Positions 13,001 through 25,000 of a stretch of DNA of 64,000 nt are shown in pieces (the stretch's first letter is position 1; every line of letters starts with the position of its first letter). This stretch comes from Micropterix aruncella. Its lineage: Eukaryota > Arthropoda > Insecta > Lepidoptera > Micropterigidae. Where the stretch lies: the NCBI GenBank assembly GCA_944548615.1, contig OX155967.1:21010752-21074751 (forward strand). Reading direction: 5' to 3'. The notes under the pieces were generated by a model. That model was given only the letters and a program-made list of their open reading frames with translations, was not told the origin of the DNA and ran no database searches. Both the position numbers and the translations under genes were made by a program.

Positions 13001-16000
13001 AGCCATAGAATTTAAGATGCAGAGATCGCGGTTTTAGATATTTTTTCTAGAAAGGAGTTGATCATTTTCCTGGAGAGACCAAGATCTTTAAAAAGGTGAA
13101 ACAAAGATTTAGCTGGCAGGCCACGAGCGCCTACTTCCACCGCGTGAAGGTGAACAGTGAAGCCGTTCCGGGTGATGGCATTTGCGAGGTCATGGTATTT
13201 ATTTCATTTGTACTCGTGGTCTTTTGGGATATTTGATTCCCATGGAACAGTTAATTCTACGATAAGGACTATCTTCCGAGATAGAGAGTAAAGAGTTATA
13301 TCTGGACGCAGGGCTGTGCATCTGAGACTTTCAGGGAATTTATACTGCTTAGAGACCGAATCGACCGGTCGATTTAAAAAAAAGATGAATATTTATTTTA
13401 TTATGCGTTTTATGATGGGTATTTTAACCCTTCGAATAGCGGCATAATTCCATGGCAGACGGCGGCAATTTATTGGAATTTCTTGCCATATCGCCACTCT
13501 CGACAAAAAGTACTAAAATTATGGAACTACTATAGCAATCATAAAAAGAATAACGGTGCAATGATCGCATTGAAATTTCGTATATAGAATATTGAAATCT
13601 CATTTTGTAAAACAAATAGATAATTACGAATAAATATGAGAAACTCAAAAAAGTGAAAAAACTCTGCATTTCTAACTTGTACTTGTCTTACGAAAAAATA
13701 CGGAACTCTATTTAGATTGTAAATACTATTGTGATCTGTGTATTAGATTCTATATCAAAGGTAATAATTTGTTTGCTTATTTACATACAAAAATTGATAG
13801 TAGCTCATAAAAAGCAATAAAATTTTTGATGATTTCGAGAAAACAAAAATTATGATGTTTGACAATGCAATTTTTCCAGAAATATCCGTGAAATGACGCG
13901 CGAAATTATTCTTACGGCTGTCTATGTATCTATGGTAATAATGAGATACTTGGTATGGATTTTAAAATGCGTTCGAATTAGAAAATAATATTACTGTGAG
14001 CTCCGGGAGCAAGCCGCCAATATTGGTCGTTACGTAGTCAACGGTGTTCTGATGTGCAACCAAATTTGGTCGTTACGTAGCCGAAGGGTTAAAAATATTA
14101 TTTGCAGACTGGCTAGACTGACAGATGCATTGACATATCAATGACCTAGTTTTTAGAATAATGATTAATTTGTACATACCTTATTACCTTAGTTAATTCT
14201 TAATACTATTAGATAATATTTTTTTTGTAAGTTATGTAGTTTGATATACACAAGCCACTGTTTACTTGGTACGCTTGCCTAGGTACGGGATTGGCCCAGT
14301 TAGACGGCGTTGATCTGAAGGATTGGGCTCCGGTACTCTCTTTTTTGCTACTATTTACTATGGAGTATCTAATAATAATGTTATAATGTTCTGTAGTTTA
14401 AAAAATACACATTTTTTTAAATAAATAGAAAATAAAATCTATCAATTATTATAGAACTTTTTTGGTGGAATAAAAAAGTTTTTTTTTATCATTAACTTAC
14501 CCATCTCTGGGATCCAAAGCGATGGCCCGAGGGCTCTCCATCTCCCCTGCGACCAGCGTTCTCCGATAACTCCCGTTCAGCTTTGCCACTTCGATCTGAT
14601 CGAGGTTGCTCTCCACCCAGTATAAATTCTGGCCGATCCAATCCACAGCTAGGCCTTCAGCAGTTGATAAACCAGTTTGGACCACCACCTCAATGTTTGA
14701 CAGAGCTGCAAGAAATAAAACTGATTAAAAAAACAAGTTGCAAATATATATTTATTACTGTTTAGCAGGTCTGTCAAATTAGTACTTTCTAGCGCTTTTT
14801 ACGGACCTTTCCTTATTCATCTACAGGATGAGTTTTGAATTAGTGGCATCCTTGTTATGGGTGAATCAGTATGACGAACCAAGAAACTTTTATAAATAGG
14901 ATAGAAAACGAATTTACCGCGTGAAATTTGTTTTCTATCCGGTAAATTCGTTTTCTATCCTATTTATAATGTCAAACAACCGCGATAGTCTTCGATTTTA
15001 TATCAAGAAACTTTTAGTAAGAATTTTTGGGAAAAACAAACAAAACATATATTTTTTTTTAAATGTATGTTTTTTTGTTTGGAAAAATAGTGCAAAAAGC
15101 TATGTGCACAATGCGCTACCTATCAGTAGGTAAAATATCGCTTATTTTGTTTATTAGCCATATTTTACCCACCGCTTAACCCGTTGAGTATGAGTCAACC
15201 AAATCTGGTCGCGAAACAATTATCCGTTGAGTACGAGTCGACCAAATCTGGTCGCGCGTATTTTTCACTTCTTTGACGTTCTCATATTTATTCATAATTA
15301 TCTAATTGTTTTACAAAATGATATTTCAATATTCTATATTCGAAATTTCAATGCAATCATTGTGCAGTTGTTCTTTTTATGATTGGTGTAGTAGTTTCGT
15401 AGTATATAAATAAATACAAACGGAGCTGCCATGGAATTCACCGACCGGAGTCGGGCCCATCATAATACTATTTTTTTTACACTTCTGGGGGGTGAGCAGT
15501 GGATTCCGGACTTACGAACCGGCTGTGGTAGGTTTAGGACAGCTGTCTTGCCACATGTGAGCGTTCACCTTGCCACCCATTCACTCCCCCTTCGAAGCCA
15601 TAGAATTTGAGATGCGCAAATCGCAGTTTTAGATAATTTTTCTAAGAAAGAGTTGATTATTTTTCTGGAAAGGCCAAGATCTTTAAAGAGGTGAAATAGA
15701 GATTTAGCTGGCAGGCCACGAGCGCCAACTTCCACCGCGTGAAGGTGAACAGTGAAGCCGTTCCGGGTTACGGCATTTGCAAGATCATGGTATTTATTTA
15801 ATTTGTACTCGTGGTCTTTTGGGATATTTGATTCCCATGGAACAGTTAATTCTACGATAAGAGCCACCTTCCGAGATAGAGAGTAAAGAGTTATATCTGG
15901 ACGGAGGGCTGTGCATCCGAGACTTTCAGGGAATTTATACTGCTTAGAGACCGAATCAACCTCCAGAATCCAATCTGTAGCTTTCTCGATTATTGAGAAA

Positions 16001-19000
16001 GGTTTTGTAGTTAAATGTTTTTTGCCTTTAGAGCCATCCCGCACAAACTGTATTGGGGGTTTGGAGGATACTGTCAAACCCTTGTTGGCACGAGCCACTG
16101 AGAGACTAATTACCTCGCGAATAACAGCGAGAACTTTGTCATGGCGGTAAGTGTACCGTCCTTGATCTAAGGCCACCTTGCAGCCAGCTAGAATGTGCCT
16201 AGCTGTGCAAGGGGTATTGCTACAGAGGGGACAAGAACTATCCTCGGCAAAGCTCCAACGAGCGAGGTTACTGGGGTCTGGAAGTGTATGCTGAAAGGCA
16301 TTCAAATAAAATTTCAGCATCTCTGGCGTCCAGTCATAGAGCATTACCTTCCAGTGCATTGGAGGCGGAATGCAAAAGTCACCAATTGTTGTCCAATCAT
16401 TCTGGCATTGAAGGCCAATAGCATGAGCCATACTCTTGCTGTCGTAATCTCCCCGCAAAAGAGACTTCTTCAAGTCCACGTCGCTCGTGGTTGTACTGCC
16501 ATACCCCAGACCAGTGCCATTCTGGCTGATTCCAGTAAGGAACCTTTTGTGGAAGTCTACGCGGGCTTGTAGTTCATTTGAATCACTACAGCCACTTATT
16601 ACGTGCTTCGATATTGCCGGATCTTTGGAATTGCACAGAATCGAATTTTTGGTTATTCTGGAGTTGGCGTAGAGCAGAGAGGGCAGTTTAAGCGCTAGCC
16701 CAAAATTTTGTTTGGACCTGAAGAGAGTCGAGGGGTCAGCTGGTTTGGCTAAGGACAGCCAGGATTTTAAACTAGCTGTCACCAGTGCATCTAGACGGGA
16801 CAGTTGGGTTTTGGTAAAATCGTAAATAAGAAAGGGCCATGACAAATGTGACGTTAGATAATTGTCATAGATCCAGGCCTTACGAGGGCCAGAAATTAGC
16901 AAGGCATCTATTTTCGCCAGGCAACTTTTGAAATGCTCTATAACATGATCGCCCGAGACGTCTTTTCCCTGATGGGTGATTTTTCTGCCGAGGAATTTGA
17001 AATGATTGTTTGGGTCTATAAGGGAGATATTAGAGCCCTTATAGACCAATTTGGGGTCATAGGATGTAAATTTTGTGCCCATGCGGGCGAGTCCAAGGCA
17101 AAAACATTTGGAGGGCTTCACTTTTATACAGCCTGACCAGTCGCAGAAAAGCTCCACTTTCTGTAATAGCAGGGAAAGCTGCTTGGGGCTTCTGGTAATG
17201 AAAGTTAGGTCGTCGGCAAAAGCGAGGCACGACGAGGTGTATTGGCCGTCTGTTTTAAAACGGTAGCCCCACTTCCTGTCAAACTGGCTCAGGCTTTCCA
17301 GAAGTATATTAAAAACTATATTAAAAATCGTCGGGGAGAGGCAACAGCCCTGAAATAGTCCAATTGAATATGGTATAGAGCGGGTAGTCCATTCTTGCGT
17401 TTTAACATGGAAAGTCAGACAGTTGTAGTAGGAGGCTACAATGTCACGCACGACTGGTGGGAAGTTGTACCAGCGGAGTGCAAAGTGGAGGAGACTGTGT
17501 CGGACTGACCCAAAGGCATTCTCTAGGTCGAGCCAGCATACATTGATTTGGCGTTCGTGCTGTCTCGCATCCTTGATGGCAGCAGCCAGGAGAGAGTTGT
17601 GCTCGAGGCAGCCCGAGACGCCGCGCATGAAGCCTTTTTGAACTGATACTCCAAGGTACTCATTCCGGTGCATGAATTCGCTCATCCTCGTGTGGACTAT
17701 GCTAAAAAAGATTTTGGCCACAGTGTCTGTGAGAGCAATGGGCCGAGCGTCCTTTGGTCCGGTGCAAACTGGGACCTTCGGAATTAAGATGACTGTCGCT
17801 CGGCCAAAATTCTGTGGGACTACACCGCTATTCCATATATTTCGGAAGATGGATCCTAAATATTGCAGAAGGCAGGGGCATTTTTTGTATACTAAATAGG
17901 GAATACCATCGGGACCCGGAGTAGAGCCCGACGGCTTCCTCTTTACTTGATTAAGAATCTCATCTAGTGATGGAGGTTGAGAAGCAAAAGCTACCGTAGG
18001 CAGGGGCGGAGGTGTAATGCCCGGCGGAGGGCTGTAATTATGGAGCCGCATTGGGTCCTCATACGTGGTCGAAAAGTATTCCGTGGCCATATCTTCCGGG
18101 ATTTGGATTTTTCCCTTGGCGGCAGACAAAACCGTTTTGCTGTAGTTAAAACGGTTTTTGTCGAACCGGGCTTCCTCTTTGGATTTGAGAAATGCTGCCT
18201 TGCGCTTGTCGTTTTGCGTTGCTACGCTCTGTATGAGTTTTAGTATAGAGCGGTACGGCGCGAGAAGTACTTTAAGTCGATGTCGCCGAAAATCCTGCAA
18301 AAGAGACAGATGCATCCATGAAAATACCCATTTACTCCAAGGGTTAATGGAGCAGCGCTCTCAACGCTTCTTAAACTTTTCTCAAACAGATAGCATTTAC
18401 AAATTTAACAGAAAAAAAAACCGAAAACGGGCAATCAAAATGCCAGTGGGTCTGAAGAATAGAAATTATGAATATCGCTCGGAATTACTTGGACTGACTA
18501 CTCTCAAACAAAGATGACAAAGAGGGGACCTGGTTGAGACACATACAATTCTCACGAATTATTACGTACCTGAGCTAAAGAATACTTACTAATTCAAAGT
18601 CAACACAAATCTTCGGGTCACAGCAAAAAACTCAACCGCGCAAAATTTAAATGTAATCGTCTACTCCTCTAATGTCTAACGACCCGCTCGGGTTGATCGC
18701 CTACCTACGGCAAAATGTCTAACGTCCCGCGCGGGAAGCACCGCTCACCGTTGCGCGAATTCCATTTAAAAATCGGAATGCGCTTCTGTCTTCTTTCGTA
18801 TTACGCCAGAATAAAGCCAAATCCCCTCGCTTTTAAAATTGCCAACTTTCTAATATTTATTCATTATTATCTTAATTGTTTTACGAGATAAGGTTATACT
18901 GTTTTATATTTCAAATTTCAATGCGATCATTTTACAGTTCTTATTTTTATGATCCGTATAGTGGTTTATGACTTATGACCGTTTTTCTAAAGGCTGTCGA

Positions 19001-22000
19001 TTCACGCCGATTTCACGCTCGACGGTTTCGCGTTCGAAACGGTACGGTCCAGTCAAGGGGTTAAGAACGTTCTGCAAAATAGACTGGTGGACATGCCGAA
19101 TAAACTACCATTTGAAGTGAAGATATTCGCTCAAAAAAATATGATTTGGATGTACCAGCAAAGCCGCCTGACAGAATCCTACTAATATTATAAACGCGAA
19201 AGTTTGTATGTATGTATGGATGATTGTTACTCTTTCACGCAAAAACTACTGAATGGATTTTGATGAAACTTTAAAATAATATAGCTTACACATCAGAATG
19301 ACACATAGGCTATAATTTATAAAGATATAGTGTGAATTATCTAAAATATAACGATAACTGTCAAGTAAGTAGGAAAAAAATCTAAGAAATTGACATTCGA
19401 AATTTAAATTCTATCCTACTATCCTACTAATATTATAAACGCGAAAGTTTGTATGTATGTACCTATGGATGTTTGTTACTCTTTCGCGCAAAAACTAATG
19501 AATGGATTTTGATAAAACTTTACAATAATATAGACACATCAGAATAACATATAGGCTATAATTTATAAAGATATATGGTTTTCTATCATCATTATCACAA
19601 TTTTCTATCACCACGCGGGTGAAACCGCTGGGCGCAGCTAGTAAATAATAATAATAAACAATAGTTGTATAATAATAATAATAAACAGTTGGCGCTACAT
19701 TGTTATGCCTGCCTCTCGACATTCTATATTACTCTTCAGCGTGCTATTCCAGCAACTCTTTCCCCTGTCATCCCTCTTCGCTACTATATCTACTCTTTCA
19801 ATGCAGGAAGCCATCCTTGATAAAGAAGAATATACTCACATCCTCCGATCATGTTTCCGCTGTAAACCTTATCGTCGATGACATCGGTCCAGAACAGCAT
19901 GTTACCATTTTCAGTATGATAGAAGTCCAAAGCTATAGTATTCTTCAGCGAAGAGATGAGGGCTTTGGATTGGAGGGTCTGCAGGTCCACACTTCTTAGC
20001 TCGTGACGGTTGGAGAAGATTATATACGGAATGGCCGGATCTGATAAAAGAAACAATGCATAAAAAACATTTACCTGTCAGTTGTGGTGGCTCGCGGCCA
20101 AAAATAAACCCTAACTGCTGTGAGTATTTAAAGTATATGCGCGTAATAAAAATTTCAATGATTATTTCACGATAATATTATTGTTAATGTAATAATTTAG
20201 AATGTTTATTTCAGGATAATAAACCTTATTATCCTTCGAAAAATAATAAGCAAGGATCCTTATAATATGAATTATAAAGACTTCAAATGTTTACAATAAA
20301 CAGTTCCAAAATATAGTTGCAATGCCAAACAACACAAGTAGGGTCGAGTCGGATCAAGCCGAAAGTAACATGAAGGCAGTTAACGATCAGGTTTACACAT
20401 CAACTCTGCTCCGTGCATCTGCAAAAGCTCAGATAGGGACACTACTTGCGTAATTTCATTGAATCTGGTATCATGACAATGTATGCCGCTTATATATACC
20501 AGGGTGTTATGTACGCACGAAAAAATATCAGCACCACTCCAACAAATTCGGATGTTCATTCGCACAACACGCGAAACAAACAAGACTTGCATCCATGCAA
20601 AGTGCGACTAAGTAAGGTTAGAAATAGTTTCCTGTATCAGTCCAATATTTTTTATAACAAGATTCCATTGTATTATTATTGATATCAAATCTCGTGTATT
20701 ATTTGCTTATGTATATATAGGTGTAGGTATGTATATATATATTTATGTATGTGTGTATGTATGTGTATGTATATATGTATATATTCTTATGTATTATGCA
20801 ATGCAACGTAAGTTCATAACTTCAAAAGAGTCAGCTCATCGATACCATTGATTTTTAAAAATCAATGTCGATACCTTTAAACAAAAAGCAGCATCCCTAG
20901 ATACGGGTCTCTGACCTAGTTAGGAATGCGGATAGACATTTTCACCATAGGATGTGCTCAATCTCTCCCAACTCAACCATAGTATGTTAATGGTGTGTAT
21001 ATGACATAATTATAAAGTTATTGTAAATTAATAAATAAATAAATAAAAATAAAATTGTGCGTCAGGGGTCTTGGAGACGTTCAATTTAAGAACAAGGTCC
21101 AGGATATGCTTATTAAGAATCCAATGTATTCTGTTAAGGACTTTGAGAGTATTGATTTTCCTAATCTTCCATAATTATTTATATTACAATCTTTTCAAAT
21201 TTTTTTTTTTTTTTTAATTTTCTAATTTTGATTATTTACATTACTATATACAATCATTGATTATCAAAGATGGTTTATAATATAAAAAAATATATTGACT
21301 ATTTCTATTGCGACATTGTTATTGATTTAATTTTATATTTTTTATAATTTTAATTTTACTGTTTTATAACCGACTATTCGTTTTATATTTTGACTATCTG
21401 CAGTATTTTAGCAGCTCCAATTATTTAAAAAAGATCTTAAATCTTTATTCTAAATTGAAATATTAATTGTTTTACAATTAAAAAATAATATTCGATATTT
21501 AAAAAAATATTATACCAGATAAGGTATAATACCAGTTATTCAATTTGACTATACCAAGAGTAGGGATTTCTACCAACTGGCTTATTTGAAAAAATTAAAA
21601 TTTTTATTTTTTTTTTAAATCACAAGAAAACGACTGCTCTACAGTTTTCATTCGACCGTCGAACGAACATGTCATCCCCAGAATTAGTAGCTGGTACGAC
21701 ATATATTTTAATTAATTATATTCTTCACGCTATAAAAGACTCAGTATTAGGAACCCGATCTTTCTAAGAAAATGCTTAAGAATATATTGTTATTGGATCT
21801 CAAATCCCAAGAAATAATTGAGTTACTGTGCGCCAATTGCGATACACGACATGTACCCACTAACGTCTTACTTTGCTCACATCTACAAACACACTGTGCT
21901 CCGCTTTGTGTTTGCACAAATTACCACCACCGCATGGAGCGCTCGCCACTGAGCGCAGGCTGTGCGCTCCGAGAGCGCGTTGCCCCCACCACTGGAGCAG

Positions 22001-25000
22001 TTGCAGGTGCGATTTGTGTTTGCACAAATTACCACCACTGCTCCGGGAGCGCGAACATATCCACCACTGGAGCATTCCAGAGTCGGGCTCCACGAACGGA
22101 GGAGTGCGAAAGTAATTCCAAGAAATCTTCATAACCAAGCAATCTTCAGGCCCACTGGCATTTTATTTAAAGCTGATCACCATATAGACCAGTGATTCCC
22201 AAAGTGGTCTATATGGACCCCCAGGGGTCGATTTCGATTCGCAGGGGGTCCATGTCAGCGAGAAACAAAAATCGAGGTGCACGAGATGTAAATGGGGTTC
22301 CACGTTAGTGGACTCCATCTAGGCAGGTCACCATAAGTATTCAGGCGATCCGTTAATGTCGCATCACTTCTTAAACAGATTTTGTATACATCATAGTATT
22401 TTAAAATTATAATAATAGCAATAAACAAACGCGCGTGTCACAAGTATCTTGGAATGAAACCAACACTCAACTCAAGTTGCATCAATAGTCGATTGAAGAG
22501 GCCAGCGCACATGACTAACCATGACTAATATAGCGTTTTGTGGAAATTTGCACTCCACAATGGCACACTTCTTTAGAAATTGAAATTGAAATGGGAAAGT
22601 AAACAGTGGACAAGATGAAATACCTGTACTCTTGCAAGTAAAACCGTCTTCGGCGAGTTTATATCCAGGGTAGCATGTGCACTTGTAGCGGTTCTTCTTA
22701 GGTTGGCAACCCTAGGAAATAAACAAATTTTAATATACAAACTACCTAAAGTTGTCATTTTAATATTAAGTCTAACCTGGACAACGTCGGTTGCAACATC
22801 GCCAAAACGACGGGTGCTACAAACTCCATGCGGTAAATTCGTTTTTATCCTATATACAGGATGAGTTTTTAATTATCGACATCCTTAAGGTGGGTGAATC
22901 AGTATGAGCCAATAAGCAATTTTAACTGTAAAGTTAACGTTGCTATCTACCATTTGGCTAAAATTTGTCATTGTGATGAACTTTTTTATGTGAAAGTTGT
23001 GTGATTACCTGTGAACAGACAGCCCATGCTTCGCAGGGATGTGCTTCTGAGCATGTAATACCGTCGGATTGAAGGTGAAGACCGGCAGGACACGAGCACA
23101 CTGGTCCATCGGGTGCATTGTGGCAAATATGCGAGCACTTCGAGTAGTAATCGCATATATTTTCACCTAAAGAGGAAAAAATGTATATAGTTTGTATCCT
23201 TAGGTCGGTCATCCAAACCAATAAACGGAAGAAATTATGCTTCAGGCATCTTAAGAAATGGTGTGAAAGAGGGGTGGCTTTCGCTCAGCAGTAGACGTCC
23301 ATGTGCTCTCCGACTAAAAGTGCCTATACTAGGAGTGCTGATCACAATGGGCGAAGCCATCACCCCAGGGAGTTATGACGGCATCAGGTTGTTGTCGCCA
23401 TGGAGTCAACATTGAAAGACATAGCAGACAAAAACAATCCACTGTCTAACTGCACCGACGAGCCCATAGGATTCCAACCCCTTACCGCGAGGCACTGGAA
23501 AGTGAGCGAACCTCAAGACCTCACTAACAGATTAGGCCTGGTCTGGCTGTAGATTCGAAGTCGCTTGCGCGACCTCTACCTGATATTAGCGATAATTTAG
23601 TTCAAATTTAGCGTGGCGCCCATTGCCTATCTATCACTTGGGATCGGGTGGCCAACGGGTCATTTCAAGAGAAACTGACATCAGGTCAACAACCATCCCC
23701 GCTGTTGTAAACAGGAGTTAATGGGCCCTTGCTGAGTTGGTCACGAAGATCCATTCTGTTCAGGGTTGGTCACACTCACGGGTCAACACCTATCCGACGG
23801 CCTCCACGCATGAAGTGCGAGCCTGGGTAGGACTCTGGCCTTATGGTTAGTTTCCCCTGGGAATCAACCTTCTGGCGCTCCTGGACGGTCTGCGCACTGT
23901 GCGGCGTAAGCCAATCGACTGTGCACTCTGACTAACAGTCGGGGGAGTCTGGAAGCAGTACTGTTTCCTATAAAGCGGGGGTGGTTGCGGACCTTACGGC
24001 GACTGCTCTTGAAATGACCATCGGCTACCCGATCCTGGGTGAATAGCCGGGCAAAGGACGCTGTGGTCCGCGATAGATTCGGTAAACACCGTTTCACCGC
24101 TTCATAAGGGAGAGGACTGCGCAAGCGACCTCGAACTCGTAACCAATCGAGAGACTGAAGTAATCAGGTCACAATTGGAAGTAAGGGCGTGAGTGTAGGC
24201 CCGCCGGGTAACACTCCTGGCTATCTCGCGGTTAAGGCGTTGGCCTCTTACGGGCCTGTGGCGTAGCTAGATAGTGGACTGTTTTGTCCTCAAGTCTTCT
24301 GCGCTCACTCCAGGGAGATAGAACGACTAATCGTTAAAACTTCCTGAGGTGACGGGCTCGCCCGCTGTAGTCGACAACCCTAGTTATTGTAAACGTATCA
24401 GACAGTTTCCAGACTTCCCCGGTTATCTGCCGGAGTGCACAGTCGATTAACAAACGCCACACGATGCGCAAACCACCCAGTGTCGCTCTTGGTCTTCCCG
24501 AGAGGATCGAATCCCACCTATACACGAGACCGCCATGACAGGGGAAACAGATTCCTTTGCAGGCTACTCGGGTTAAACCGTGAGTTGTGCCGACCCATAT
24601 AGACGAGCAGGTCATATGGACCAAACTGCACGGAACCGTTAGGTGCCGGGCGATAAGTCCAAGGAAGGGATAAGTGAGCGACACACCGCACATGGCATAA
24701 TTGCTTGATATCACAAGGTACGTTGCTAACTTTCTGCCTCTTTAAGCAACCGCCACTAGCGCCACCTACAAAACGTTTTGGAAACACATCCCTATTAGCT
24801 ATTTATTTTTTGTAATCTATAATAATATTATAAAGAGGTAAAGTTTGCGACGTTGAAGGAAGTAATCTCTGGATCTACTAAACCGATTTTAATAATTCTT
24901 TTACCAATAGAAAGCCACGTTATTTGTGAATGTATATTTGTGGCTATATATTTATCCAAAAAATGAAAAGACTTTTTCGTGGTAGTCAGATTTCCAAAGT

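Larger units (their letters stand above)
15180..18343. mobile_element. piggyBac-like MITE, family A copy 3, split by the RLE retrotransposon
   Basis: The left part (15180-15403) and right part (18266-18343) together give one full family A element with TTAA at 15176-15179 and 18344-18347. The break falls in the TAGTTATAGTACTTTAAG segment of the intact copies. Confidence 0.88.

Noticed and set aside
15911..17641. Several plus-strand open frames of 60-125 codons opposite the retrotransposon (also at 4096, 31181-32113, 42702 and 48911-49672).
   Set aside because: They are antisense shadows of the RT/endonuclease frame and recur wherever that element occurs.
21772..22195. Overlapping frames with Cys/His-rich peptides (VCTNYHH twice).
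   Set aside because: The duplication is of the 108-bp DNA repeat and the same stretch is open in three frames; no protein signal.
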